Origin: Microcaldota archaeon
GTDB taxonomy: Archaea; Micrarchaeota; Micrarchaeia; Norongarragalinales; Norongarragalinaceae
NCBI GenBank assembly: GCA_016212375.1
Contig: JACRGH010000058.1
Coordinates: 1 to 39,538 of the forward strand
Direction of reading: 5' to 3'
Length of the DNA: 39,538 nucleotides
Shown one piece after another: positions 22,536 to 30,859 of this stretch (position 1 is its first letter; the number at the start of each line of letters is the position of its first letter). The notes beneath the pieces are model-generated. The model ran no database searches and was not told where the DNA came from. It saw only the letters and a list, made by a program, of their open reading frames with translations. The position numbers were made by a program, and so were the translations under genes.

Positions 22536-24548
22536 ATGAAACTGCAATCCCTTGACATCGAAAACATCCGCACCTACGGGGCCGCATCAGTAACTTTCAG
22601 CTCCGGCGTGACGCTTTTTGAAGGCGACGTGGGTTGCGGTAAAAGTTCGCTTTTGTACGCCATCGAATTCGCGCTTTTCGGATTGGGCGACTTAAAAGCC
22701 AGCCACCTGTTGCGTCATGGTGCGGAAAACGGCTCCGTCAAACTGTCTTTTGAAGTGACCGGAAAGCACGTCACAGTTTTTCGGAAACTGGAGCGGAAAA
22801 AAGATACGGCACGACAAGCGCCCGGATGGATTGAGGAAGACGGCGTGCGCACCGAATACTCACCCGAAGAGCTCAAGACGAAAATACTTTCCATCCTCGG
22901 TTTCCGGGAAAACCCCTCGGCCAAAGCCACATCCTGGATTTTCCGGTACGCCGTGTTCACACCCCAGGAACAGATGAAAGAAATCCTCCTATTGCGGCCC
23001 GAAGAGCGGTTGCAGACGTTGCGGAAAGCATTTGGAGTGGAAGAGTACAAGACGGCGCAGGAGCACGCCAACGTGGTCCAACAGCACTTGCGCGAAAAAG
23101 GGAGGGAAATCAAAGGACAGGTAGCGGATGTGCCGGAACTGCAAGCCAAGAAAGCGGTGCTTGAAAGCCAACTGCAAACACTGGACTTGCAAAAACAAAC
23201 CATTTTTACGCAAGTCGCAGCCGCACAGGACCAAGTGGTCGCCTCAGACACCTCGGTCCAAGCAGCACGCGCGGTTTCACTGGCCTTGGAGCGTGAAGCG
23301 GCCGAAGTCCCATTGTTGCAAAAACGCGTGGAAGAACTGGACCGGCAGCACGCCCGTCTGGAGTTTGACAGCAAAACTCTGGACGCCAAAAACGCGCAAT
23401 GGGACCAGGACGAAAAAACGTTGCAACAACAAGTCAAAACTGGAATCACCAACGACCCTCAGGGGCAATGGGAAACGGCCGAATCCAACGTGCGGCAACT
23501 CCAACAGCAATTGGGTGCCGCCGAGCATACCGCGCGTGAGCACCAGCACTTGCGCTCCGGTTCCTGTCCCACGTGCGGGCAGAAGATACCGGACGGCTTA
23601 AACGGTAAAATCCAAGCGGCGGAATCCGCTTTCAAAGAGGCCCAAACCAAATTCCAAACGGCTCGCGATTCGGAAGCCGCCTTGCGGGCCCAAGTGCGGC
23701 AGTTCAACGACCAAAAGATGTTGCAACAAAAAATCCAGCAGGTCCAAGCGCTCCGGGCGCAAAGCGAAGTCCAGCGGACTGACATGACTGCCAAGATGGT
23801 CGAAACGGCCCAACAGTTGGAATCTGCCAAAAATGCGTGGCAGGAAAAAAAGCACCATCTGGAAAAAGTGCAAGATGCGCGGGTCCAATTGCAAAAAGCC
23901 GAAATGCAGTTGCGGGAAAAACAAACCGCGTTGCAAACCGCCCTCAAAACGCAGGCCGCGACCGAAGCCCAGGAAAAACACGTCCGCCAAAACCTCGCCG
24001 ACATCGAGGCTAGCTTGGAACGCAAAGCCCAATTGGCGCTAAAACTCAAGAACCTGGAGGAAAAAACCGCCTGGATTGCCGACCCATTCCTTCCGGCGTT
24101 GACCACCATTGAAGAACATGTCCTCAGGCGCATCAATGATGAATTCAACCGGCTCTTTTCGCGCTGGTTTTCCCAATTGTTGGAAACGCAGGACCTTGAA
24201 GCGGAAGTCGACGCAAGCTTCACGCCCCAAATCCACCAACAGGGCTTTGAGCAGGACTTTGCCGCACTTTCCGGAGGCGAAAAAAGCGCTCTTGCCTTGG
24301 CCTACCGATTGGCCCTGAACACCATCGTGCGCCAGACCACGCCCTCGCTCAAAGACAACCTATTGATTCTAGATGAGCCGACCGATGGCTTTTCAAAAGA
24401 ACAATTAGGACGGATGCGCTCGGTTTTGCAAGAAGCCGGCGCCCAGCAGGTCTTGTTGGTCAGCCATGAACGGGAACTGGAGGCGTTCTGCGACCAGGTC
24501 TTTTTGGTGGAAAAGCACTATGGGGAATCCGCTGTGAAAGAACTTTAA
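22536..24548 (+). CDS. rad50: DNA double-strand break repair ATPase Rad50
   Basis: Rad50 is the SMC-like ATPase partner of Mre11. The 670-residue protein has the P-loop GDVGCGKSS (30-38), a long coiled coil interrupted by the zinc hook CPTC (C344, C347), the ABC signature LSGGEKSAL (578-586), Walker B LLILDEPTDGF (D613, E614) and the D/H-loop region LLVSHERELEAF. The chain is short compared with the usual 850-900 residues, because both coiled-coil arms are shortened to about 160-200 residues each. All ATPase and hook residues are present, so it should be functional. It is the last gene of the resection cluster. Confidence 0.92.
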   Translation: MKLQSLDIENIRTYGAASVTFSSGVTLFEGDVGCGKSSLLYAIEFALFGLGDLKASHLLRHGAENGSVKLSFEVTGKHVTVFRKLERKKDTARQAPGWIEEDGVRTEYSPEELKTKILSILGFRENPSAKATSWIFRYAVFTPQEQMKEILLLRPEERLQTLRKAFGVEEYKTAQEHANVVQQHLREKGREIKGQVADVPELQAKKAVLESQLQTLDLQKQTIFTQVAAAQDQVVASDTSVQAARAVSLALEREAAEVPLLQKRVEELDRQHARLEFDSKTLDAKNAQWDQDEKTLQQQVKTGITNDPQGQWETAESNVRQLQQQLGAAEHTAREHQHLRSGSCPTCGQKIPDGLNGKIQAAESAFKEAQTKFQTARDSEAALRAQVRQFNDQKMLQQKIQQVQALRAQSEVQRTDMTAKMVETAQQLESAKNAWQEKKHHLEKVQDARVQLQKAEMQLREKQTALQTALKTQAATEAQEKHVRQNLADIEASLERKAQLALKLKNLEEKTAWIADPFLPALTTIEEHVLRRINDEFNRLFSRWFSQLLETQDLEAEVDASFTPQIHQQGFEQDFAALSGGEKSALALAYRLALNTIVRQTTPSLKDNLLILDEPTDGFSKEQLGRMRSVLQEAGAQQVLLVSHERELEAFCDQVFLVEKHYGESAVKEL

Positions 24549-24570
24549 AGCGTGACGAAGTGAGACATCC

Positions 24571-25536
24571 GTGATTGAACTGTATGGATTGTACGGAGCG
24601 CACATCGGGATGCAGCCCGCATTACATTTATGGAGAAAAATCGGACAACTTAAACGGCAAGGAAAAAACGTGCTGTTCATCGGAATCGAAGATGCAAGCG
24701 CGCACACGTCAAAAGAAGCGGCACTCCAAACAAGCTACCAAGCGGATCGGGTCCATTTGCAACGGCAACTGGGAATAGGTAAAGTGCGAGTGCAGGACGT
24801 CAAAATTGAACCGAAAAGCCTTGCCTTATTCGCTGAAAGCCTGTGCCCGATTCCGGAAGACCAAGAAGAACAGCACGGCCTTTTCACGCATGTGGTTGCC
24901 GGATTGCACGACTTACCGCTGCACGCGTTAGAATATGCAGGGAAAAAAAATGTTAAAAAAACCAGACGCCTATTCCGGCGATATCAGGCTGGCGAAGAGC
25001 GACTCAACGATTTGATAGGGAGGCAAGCCAAAGTGGAGGACGTTCTACGACAAGCGCGCCGTTTTTACTTCGACTCGACTGACATGGTTAACACCAGGCA
25101 CAAAAATGTCGTACAAAACATCATTCGCCTGACCAGACGCCAGGAGTACAGCAAAGACGGGGTCATCATCCTTCAGTTTGGGACGTATCATTTAGGGTTA
25201 GAACGGTATGTGCAGGAAGAACTCAAAAAGAAAGGCATCCCGGTCCGGGTGGCAAAACCAGAGCCATTTGGAAGGAACCCATCGATATGGGAAGAAATCG
25301 TGGAAAAAAGGGCCCGCAACCCTCGGTTCGTACCTACGGACGAAGACATCGCGCGGGCCACGCTTCATTCCTGGATTGCGTTGGGTAATTCGATAGAAAC
25401 GGTGCAAAAAACCGAAGCCATGATAAGGAAAATGTCGATTGAAAAAATAAAACAGGCACTCGCCGCATATATGCAGCAGGACGGACAGGCAGTAAATGCC
25501 TTGCTTTCCGAAGGCCGAAAGAAAAAAGAGCGGTAA
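24571..25536 (+). CDS. TraB/Tiki/EreA-like fold protein candidate (tandem paralog 1)
   Basis: The 321-residue protein is related to the next gene. Both start (I/L)EL(Y/H)xxYxAH with H11, then LWRKxxxLxxxGKxxLxxx, and share FTHVVAGLHDLPLHALEYA versus HLVAGLFEVPVESLEYA and a C-terminal RKMSIEKIKQAL versus RKMTQEQIEAAL. The segment NTRHKNVVQNIIRL then VIILQFGTYHLGLERYVQEEL resembles the R-N...GAGH-x-x-G block of TraB/EreA proteins, but the match is distant. No signal peptide or membrane segment is seen. The start is GTG 24571 behind AAGTGAG, 22 bases after rad50. Confidence 0.5.
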   Translation: MIELYGLYGAHIGMQPALHLWRKIGQLKRQGKNVLFIGIEDASAHTSKEAALQTSYQADRVHLQRQLGIGKVRVQDVKIEPKSLALFAESLCPIPEDQEEQHGLFTHVVAGLHDLPLHALEYAGKKNVKKTRRLFRRYQAGEERLNDLIGRQAKVEDVLRQARRFYFDSTDMVNTRHKNVVQNIIRLTRRQEYSKDGVIILQFGTYHLGLERYVQEELKKKGIPVRVAKPEPFGRNPSIWEEIVEKRARNPRFVPTDEDIARATLHSWIALGNSIETVQKTEAMIRKMSIEKIKQALAAYMQQDGQAVNALLSEGRKKKER

Positions 25537-25729
25537 GAACACCGCCCAACACCCATCCTGCATTGAAAGGGACCAGGATTACCTTCCCGCGGGATTCTGT
25601 GAGTGCTCCATCGGAAGAACGCCTAAGACCGATTTCGAAGTACATGGCCCAAACCAAAACAGCATACAATCGGTTGATTGGGTGGAAGAGCGGAATCAAG
25701 ATAAAACCCATCCGCATGATGATTGCACC

Positions 25730-26800
25730 ATGCTGGAACTCCATTTTTCCTACGCCGCGCACTGGCGCCAAGCCGCAGTCGTCCCACTGTGGCGAAAACT
25801 GTTGGAATTGCACAAAGCGGGCAAGAGGATTCTATACGTCGCTTCCGAAAAGATGGGGGCCATCCGGGCTAAACGCGGGGCCGATCGAGAAAACGTCCAG
25901 TTCATCGATGATATCGCCAAGCAAATGAAACAAAGCGCGCAACAGGGCGGCAGGCGCTGGGAAGAGGTAATCCGACCGGAACATATCAACTCGACAATCG
26001 ATAGGTATGCCGACTATTTGCGGCTAAGCGGCGGGGCATTAAACGCCGGAACCAAGACGCACGCGCTAGGAATCCATCTCGTAGCAGGTTTATTTGAGGT
26101 CCCGGTTGAATCACTGGAGTACGCCCGCGCCCGCAAAAGCACGCGAATCCGGCACCAATTCCCAAAATCGGAAAAAATCCATGCTGATGCCGCAGGCGCT
26201 CAAACTCCGGAAGAAATGTTGAAACGCTTCCGCCACTACTTTTTTGTTGAAAGCAACCGCAACATCGCGCGTCACCAGGAAATCGCCAAGAATCTTGTCC
26301 GGATGGCCAAAAAGCAGCCAAACGGACATATCGTTTTCGAGTACGGGTCCCGACACGGCGGAATGGAAAAAGCCATTGTGGACGAACTGAAGCGAAATAA
26401 AATTGATGCAAAAATAGGTTCCGTGACCACGCGGGGCGACACGCCATCGTTACTGCAGGAACTCATCCAAAAGCGATATGAACGCCACGACGACTTACCG
26501 TCGGATTTGGAAATGGCACGGGGCACGTTGCACCACATCCTGATGTACAGACGAATGGAGCGCGGTATGGCTGATGCGGCAGTGCGGCATGGCCTTGAAC
26601 CGGACCGGGTCGACGTCGACCAGAATTTTTTCTTCCGCGAGCAAGCACGCACATCGAACGCATACACGGACATGAATGACAAATCAAAAAAACTTATCCG
26701 AAAGATGACGCAGGAACAAATCGAAGCGGCACTTGGAAGCGTCATCCGCGAGAACATGACGGTAGAGCAGTTCGTAGCACAGCATTCGAAGAAAAAATAG
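25730..26800 (+). CDS. TraB/Tiki/EreA-like fold protein candidate (tandem paralog 2)
   Basis: The 356-residue paralog of the preceding gene starts MLELHFSYAAHWRQ (H11). It contains VESNRNIARHQEIAKNLVRM and HIVFEYGSRHGGMEKAIVDEL, which look like the EreA/TraB R-N and G-x-x-H-x-x-G motifs more clearly than in paralog 1, and ends in a basic tail. The frame is open to 25496, but ATG 25730 aligns exactly with the start of paralog 1. The 193 bases between the two genes contain alternative frames but no start I trust. The pair may be a duplication with divergence; function unknown. Confidence 0.55.
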   Translation: MLELHFSYAAHWRQAAVVPLWRKLLELHKAGKRILYVASEKMGAIRAKRGADRENVQFIDDIAKQMKQSAQQGGRRWEEVIRPEHINSTIDRYADYLRLSGGALNAGTKTHALGIHLVAGLFEVPVESLEYARARKSTRIRHQFPKSEKIHADAAGAQTPEEMLKRFRHYFFVESNRNIARHQEIAKNLVRMAKKQPNGHIVFEYGSRHGGMEKAIVDELKRNKIDAKIGSVTTRGDTPSLLQELIQKRYERHDDLPSDLEMARGTLHHILMYRRMERGMADAAVRHGLEPDRVDVDQNFFFREQARTSNAYTDMNDKSKKLIRKMTQEQIEAALGSVIRENMTVEQFVAQHSKKK

Positions 26801-26860
26801 GCCAGGTAAAAAGCAAAAAAATATAGACCTATCCGATCCAGCCCAGATTAGGCGAATCAT

Positions 26861-27721
26861 ATGCACGTTTCCAAAAAACACAGGGCCACAGCAATCGGGG
26901 TTGGATTCCCAAAAAAATTGGAAACACCCATTTATCCGAAACAGATGAAAGATCTCACCCTCAACCGCGGCGCCCACAAGGGCCAAAATGGCATCCTGAG
27001 CGTAATCGGCGGCAGTCGCAAATACCATGGCGCGACCCTGTATGCGATTGATGCGGCCGCGCCCTTTGTCGACCTCATCTACTTTTTCTCCCCGGAAAAG
27101 GACAACCTCTGGATTGCCAAACAGATGAAGCCCAAAAGCAAGGCGTTCATCACGCTGGAAAACGCCAAAGACCTCAACGCCGCCATTTCCAAGAGCGACG
27201 TCGTCCTGATGGGCAATGGACTTGGGGAAAATGCGGCCAACAAGCGCCTGGTCAACCGCCTGCTCAAACGGTTCCCGCAAAAGTATTTCGTGTTGGACGC
27301 CGGCGCCATGATGATGGCCGATAAGCGGCATTTCAGCGGCAGGGTTGTTTTAACGCCGCACGCCGGTGAGTTCAAACGGTGCTTCGGATTGGAGGCAAAC
27401 GCCGCGAACGCCAAAAAAATGGCCCTCGCGCACACCTGCATCGTCTTGCTCAAAGGAAAAGTAGACGTCATCACCGACGGTCGCAAGGTCTTCCGCAACT
27501 TCACCGGCAACTCCGGCATGACCCGCGGCGGGACGGGGGACGTCTTGGCCGGATTGGTGGCGGCGCTTGGCACGCAGAACGACTTGTTTTTGGCGGCGCA
27601 AGCCGGAGCGTTCCTTAATGGCCGGGCGGGGGAAATGGTTGCAAAGAAAAACCGGATGTTTACCGCGGACGACGTGGCAAAAGCGTTGCCGGACGCGTTG
27701 GAAAAAGCGAGCCACGCCTAA
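26861..27721 (+). CDS. nnrD: ADP-dependent NAD(P)H-hydrate dehydratase
   Basis: This ribokinase-fold enzyme repairs hydrated NADH or NADPH using ADP. The 286-residue protein carries the family motifs: GAHKGQNGILSVIGGS (phosphate-binding entry), GNGLGENAAN, VLDAGAM, LTPHAGEF, and the catalytic anion-hole block NSGMTRGGTGDVLAGLVAAL. It lacks the N-terminal epimerase (NnrE) domain often fused in archaea, so it is a stand-alone dehydratase. The first ~28 residues are extra and basic; M29 (26945) is an alternative start. A TATA-like AAAAAATATAG lies at 26815-26825. Confidence 0.88.
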   Translation: MHVSKKHRATAIGVGFPKKLETPIYPKQMKDLTLNRGAHKGQNGILSVIGGSRKYHGATLYAIDAAAPFVDLIYFFSPEKDNLWIAKQMKPKSKAFITLENAKDLNAAISKSDVVLMGNGLGENAANKRLVNRLLKRFPQKYFVLDAGAMMMADKRHFSGRVVLTPHAGEFKRCFGLEANAANAKKMALAHTCIVLLKGKVDVITDGRKVFRNFTGNSGMTRGGTGDVLAGLVAALGTQNDLFLAAQAGAFLNGRAGEMVAKKNRMFTADDVAKALPDALEKASHA

Positions 27722-27781
27722 ATTCAATCCGAACATAAAGAACGCAAAAACCGTATTAACCTGTTTTTCCACCATGCAGAT

Positions 27782-28090
27782 ATGGTCGACGCCACCGTTG
27801 CCACTGTAGCCGCGCTCACCGCCATCGCATTTCCCTGGGAAGCCCTGCTTTTCGGCCTGCTTTTAATTATCCTAGCAATCGTCATCATCAAAGTCCTCAA
27901 GAACCTCTTTGCCAACGCCGTGATGGGCGTTTTGGCGTTGTTGGCGCTTTCAATCCTCGCAGATTGGGCCAAATACCCAAGCGTCAAGATTGCCATCACC
28001 TTGGTCACCGTCATCATTTCCGCATTGTTGGGACTTGCCGGCGTGGGCCTGCTTATCATCCTTAAATTGCTCGGCGTGACCATACAATAA
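27782..28090 (+). CDS. BofA-like small integral membrane protein
   Basis: The 102-residue protein has three hydrophobic segments: LLFGLLLIILAIVIIKVL, VMGVLALLALSIL and VIISALLGLAGVGLLIILKLL. The spacing, the NLFANAVMGVLALLAL segment and the C-terminal LLGLAGVGLLIIL closely resemble the pro-sigma-K processing inhibitor BofA family, which is also found widely in archaea with unknown function. No sigma factor exists in archaea, so the role must differ. ATG 27782 lies 60 bases after nnrD. Confidence 0.65.
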   Translation: MVDATVATVAALTAIAFPWEALLFGLLLIILAIVIIKVLKNLFANAVMGVLALLALSILADWAKYPSVKIAITLVTVIISALLGLAGVGLLIILKLLGVTIQ

Positions 28091-28091
28091 A

Positions 28092-28475
28092 ATGAAACCG
28101 CACATGGACGCACAAACCGCAAAACCGACCGTTAAGACCATCAAGCTGCTTCCACACGCCCGGGAACACGCCCCGTTTGAAGGCGGACACGCTCAAATCG
28201 TACGGAACCAGAACGCCACCGGGCAAGCCGCAGGAAACACGACCGACAGCACTATTTACCTTTTCTTTGAAGGAAGCGGAGCCCAACACATTCCGGCCAC
28301 TATTTTCCCAAAGACCACGTTTCGGCCGGTACGCGTCGACTTGGAAGCAGCCCGGGGATTCGTTGCATCGGAACCCATGCCAATGGAGCATGCTATGGAA
28401 AGTTGGCAATTGGATGAAAACGAAAAAAACCGGGCGCGCCAAGCGCTGGATTCCATCGGGCACAAACTCCGTTGA
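28092..28475 (+). CDS. uncharacterised protein (127 residues)
   Basis: Unrecognised soluble protein. It starts one base after the BofA-like stop (TAAAATG), so it is probably coupled. The middle reads as beta strands (STIYLFFEGSG, RPVRVDLEAARGFVA) and the C-terminus is a charged helix (ENEKNRARQALDSIGHKL). Its stop TGA (28473-28475) is followed in the same frame by about 20 further sense codons leading into the next ORF, so the two could be halves of one gene split by a stop. Confidence 0.5.
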   Translation: MKPHMDAQTAKPTVKTIKLLPHAREHAPFEGGHAQIVRNQNATGQAAGNTTDSTIYLFFEGSGAQHIPATIFPKTTFRPVRVDLEAARGFVASEPMPMEHAMESWQLDENEKNRARQALDSIGHKLR

Positions 28476-28535
28476 AAAGGCGTTGAAGAAACGCGCCCTC
28501 CACTTGAAAAAGAAAACACGGCGCCCCTAGATGAT

Positions 28536-28916
28536 TTGGCCGGCCTGACTCGCTTGAGAAAACGCGCGACCGTCTTTGACTATGTGGACGGTTTTGAAGA
28601 GGCGTACCGACGTGGCGCCAAGGGTTGGACCGAAGATAAAGTAAAACAGTACGCCTCGGAAATGGCAAAAACGTCCTGGTATTTGGATCATGTGATGGAA
28701 AAATTAAGGAAAACGGGCATGGCACAACCGGAAAAGCACCGGGAGAAAATCATAGAGGTCGGAGCCCAGACGTTTGAAAATCTCATCCGACTAGCGCACG
28801 CAAAGGATCGGTTTGCCCGCCTGGCGGGGACATATCGCAACACGACAATCCCGAAAATTCTGAACGCGCTCAAGGGAATCCGGCGCGGGCGGCAAAAGGC
28901 GGAAAAAAATGAGTGA
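28536..28916 (+). CDS. uncharacterised helical basic protein (126 residues)
   Basis: Unrecognised protein, predominantly helical and basic (LRKRATVFDYVDGFEEAYRR, KHREKIIEVGAQTFENLIRL, GIRRGRQKAEKNE). The TTG 28536 start is weak; no ATG is available and the frame is continuous back to the TGA at 28475. Its stop overlaps the next start as ATGAGTGA, showing translational coupling with the following gene. Confidence 0.5.
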   Translation: MAGLTRLRKRATVFDYVDGFEEAYRRGAKGWTEDKVKQYASEMAKTSWYLDHVMEKLRKTGMAQPEKHREKIIEVGAQTFENLIRLAHAKDRFARLAGTYRNTTIPKILNALKGIRRGRQKAEKNE

Positions 28917-29271
28917 AGAAATCCGAACCCGACGAATCGAAGCGGCCTCAGCTGCAAGTACCACGGACAACCAACGCAACCCCGGACGGGATCAGGCTGA
29001 AAAAATGGAAGCCTGGCGTAAAGTCATCCAAAATGTCAACCGATTATCCAATGCATCCTTTTCCCACCACGTCGTACAGATAATCCTGGCACGGCAACGA
29101 TTGACCGGAAGCGAACCATCCCGTGCACCATCCCCAACCGAACAACCGCGTGAAGCGAAAGAAACCCGTAAACACAGTCCAAGCGCACCAGGAGCAATCA
29201 CAAAAGAAATGGCGGATGCTATGGAACAAGTAGCGAGAAATATGCGAAAAATCCAAATGGAAAACCGCTAA
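28909..29271 (+). CDS. uncharacterised hydrophilic protein (120 residues)
   Basis: Unrecognised protein. Two helical segments (KMEAWRKVIQNVNRL and TKEMADAMEQVARNMRKIQM) flank a Pro/Ser/Glu-rich, likely disordered linker. It overlaps the previous gene by eight bases and overlaps the convergent RPA gene by four bases at its end. The three small genes 28092-29271 look like one transcript with the BofA-like gene. Confidence 0.5.
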   Translation: MSEEIRTRRIEAASAASTTDNQRNPGRDQAEKMEAWRKVIQNVNRLSNASFSHHVVQIILARQRLTGSEPSRAPSPTEQPREAKETRKHSPSAPGAITKEMADAMEQVARNMRKIQMENR

Positions 29272-30647
29272 CGAATAGCCATTACGGCCTTTCCGACAAT
29301 CTCTTTTTGTCCGGAAACCGAACTCGTCTTCGCATACGCCAGCAACGTGACGCTTTTTCCGGCCAGATAGTCGCGCTTCAAAGAGGCCAACAGGCTTAAG
29401 TCAGTGACGGGTTTTGCGCCTAAAAAAGCCTCGGCCGCCGAGTCGAACAAAACGGCCCGGAACTTTCCCGACGCGTCCGACAGCTCCAATGAGGCGTAGG
29501 TCAAATCGGAAAAGTCTTCCGAGCCGCAGGTGCATACCGCTTTTCGTTCCGCGGATTTGGTGCCACAGGATTTGCACTTGTGCACCCGCTGTGCATCAAT
29601 CACTTTGTCAATTTTAGCCTCGACTAAGGCCTCGGCGCCATCCAAGGCGGCTAAACTTTTGACCGGCGTTCCTTCCACCGCCGCCAACGCATGGTTTTCC
29701 GGATTTTTCAAAAACCGGCCGGACCACGACACGGATAGCTCGCCATTTTTCAAAACGGCCCCTTCCACTTTTACGGCGTCCCCGACGTCCAATTCTTGAG
29801 CCAACCGGGCATTTTCATCCCAGCACGCGGCCCACATCGAAGCGGCGCCGTCAGCCAATTTGATTTTGGATAAATAACCGGTTTTGTCCATGCGCTTGAA
29901 TTCCTTAAGCGGCTGTTTTTCCACCACGCGGGCAAAAACGTCGGTTTCTTCGCCTTCGCGCAGTTCGGAAAGCGTCCGGATTGGCGTGGAAGCCAATGGC
30001 AATGGCGGCAAAGGCAACGCAGGCTCAGAAGGCAAAGCGGCAATAGCCACCGATGCAGTCAATGAAGCCGCGTCGGACGCCAATGGGACCGATGAAAAAG
30101 CTAACGCGCCATCGGATGCGGGAAAAGGAGAATCGACTAAAGTTGTTCTATCGGAGTTGGCTTCAAAAAGTTTTAACGGGGCTGATGCGGTCTGTTCTGG
30201 AACCACCGTGATTTCCGAAGAAAGCCGTGAATGAAGCTCCAACGGGTGCAATACCTTGACCACCACGTCTTTGAGGTTCACCACGGCGTTGCGCTGGATT
30301 TTGGAGGCGATGTCCACTTCGGAATTCCACAACACCAAATCTGCGCTTCCCGAAGCGTCGGCCACGCGCAATTTGCAGAGGCGGCCGGAACGCGCCGCGT
30401 TTTCAAAGCGTTTGGGTGAAAACACATGAAGCACGCGCACCTGCGCGGAGAGCATCTGACCCATTTGGGCGGATGACAACGGGGAAAAGACAAAAGCGTC
30501 AGCAGGCGCTAAGACGCCATTTTCATGCGCCACCACTCGGATGGCCGCCTCCTCCGTCAACAAACCGGCGAACTGGTCCTGTTTACGCAAAACGGCGTCG
30601 TCCAGCTCGTCTTGTGAAAAGCGTTGTAAAAGGGCGGTTTTGAGCAT
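29268..30647 (-). CDS. rpa: replication protein A (single-stranded DNA-binding, OB folds with zinc finger)
   Basis: RPA coats single-stranded DNA during replication and recombination. The 459-residue protein has a helical N-terminus (1-60), a first OB fold (about 65-150, with RVADASGSADLVLWN), a long Ala/Pro/Ser linker (150-222), a second OB fold (about 232-315, with KIKLADGAASMWAACW), and a third region with a C-x2-C-x10-C-x-C zinc site (C358, C361, C372, C374) leading into a strand set like OB3 (LELSDASGKFRAVLFD). ATG 30647 is chosen; the upstream open frame to 30857 reads over the promoter. The stop overlaps the convergent gene by four bases. Confidence 0.85.
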   Translation of the reverse strand: MLKTALLQRFSQDELDDAVLRKQDQFAGLLTEEAAIRVVAHENGVLAPADAFVFSPLSSAQMGQMLSAQVRVLHVFSPKRFENAARSGRLCKLRVADASGSADLVLWNSEVDIASKIQRNAVVNLKDVVVKVLHPLELHSRLSSEITVVPEQTASAPLKLFEANSDRTTLVDSPFPASDGALAFSSVPLASDAASLTASVAIAALPSEPALPLPPLPLASTPIRTLSELREGEETDVFARVVEKQPLKEFKRMDKTGYLSKIKLADGAASMWAACWDENARLAQELDVGDAVKVEGAVLKNGELSVSWSGRFLKNPENHALAAVEGTPVKSLAALDGAEALVEAKIDKVIDAQRVHKCKSCGTKSAERKAVCTCGSEDFSDLTYASLELSDASGKFRAVLFDSAAEAFLGAKPVTDLSLLASLKRDYLAGKSVTLLAYAKTSSVSGQKEIVGKAVMAIR

Positions 30648-30679
30648 TTTTAAGCCTGAAAAGCCATTAGCATGGCAGG

Positions 30680-30695
30680 TGGGTCGTACGACCCA
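30680..30695. promoter_or_regulatory. 16-bp perfect palindrome at the predicted rpa transcription start
   Basis: TGGGTCGTACGACCCA is a perfect 16-bp palindrome centred about 40 bases before ATG 30647 and about 25 bases downstream of the TATA box at 30713-30719. It therefore covers the predicted start of transcription. It is a strong candidate operator for a dimeric repressor. Confidence 0.6.
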
Positions 30696-30702
30696 TTGAG
30701 AG

Positions 30703-30727
30703 CGGTTGGGCCATAAATAGCCAACCG
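30703..30727. promoter_or_regulatory. TATA box of rpa nested in an inverted repeat
   Basis: On the minus strand the sequence is CGGTTGG-CTATTTATGGC-CCAACCG: a 7-bp inverted repeat (30703-30709 and 30721-30727) that flanks the TATA TATTTAT (30719-30713). A protein binding the repeat would compete with TBP. Confidence 0.55.
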
Positions 30728-30859
30728 GTCGTTTCCAACATCCGAAAGAAAAACGGATCAGGACTTTGGCGGCTTGAAAAATGACCGAAAAAAATCCGGA
30801 CAAAACGCCATTACAAAACCACCGGCGCGTTGCCGGAAAAACACACAGGTGTACCAACC

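Noticed and set aside
21123-22547. 474-residue minus frame opposite mre11
   Set aside because: It is a shadow of mre11, whose metal-binding motifs are all in the plus frame.
30648-30857. N-terminal extension of the RPA frame
   Set aside because: The extension would translate through the TATA box, the palindrome and the predicted transcription start.
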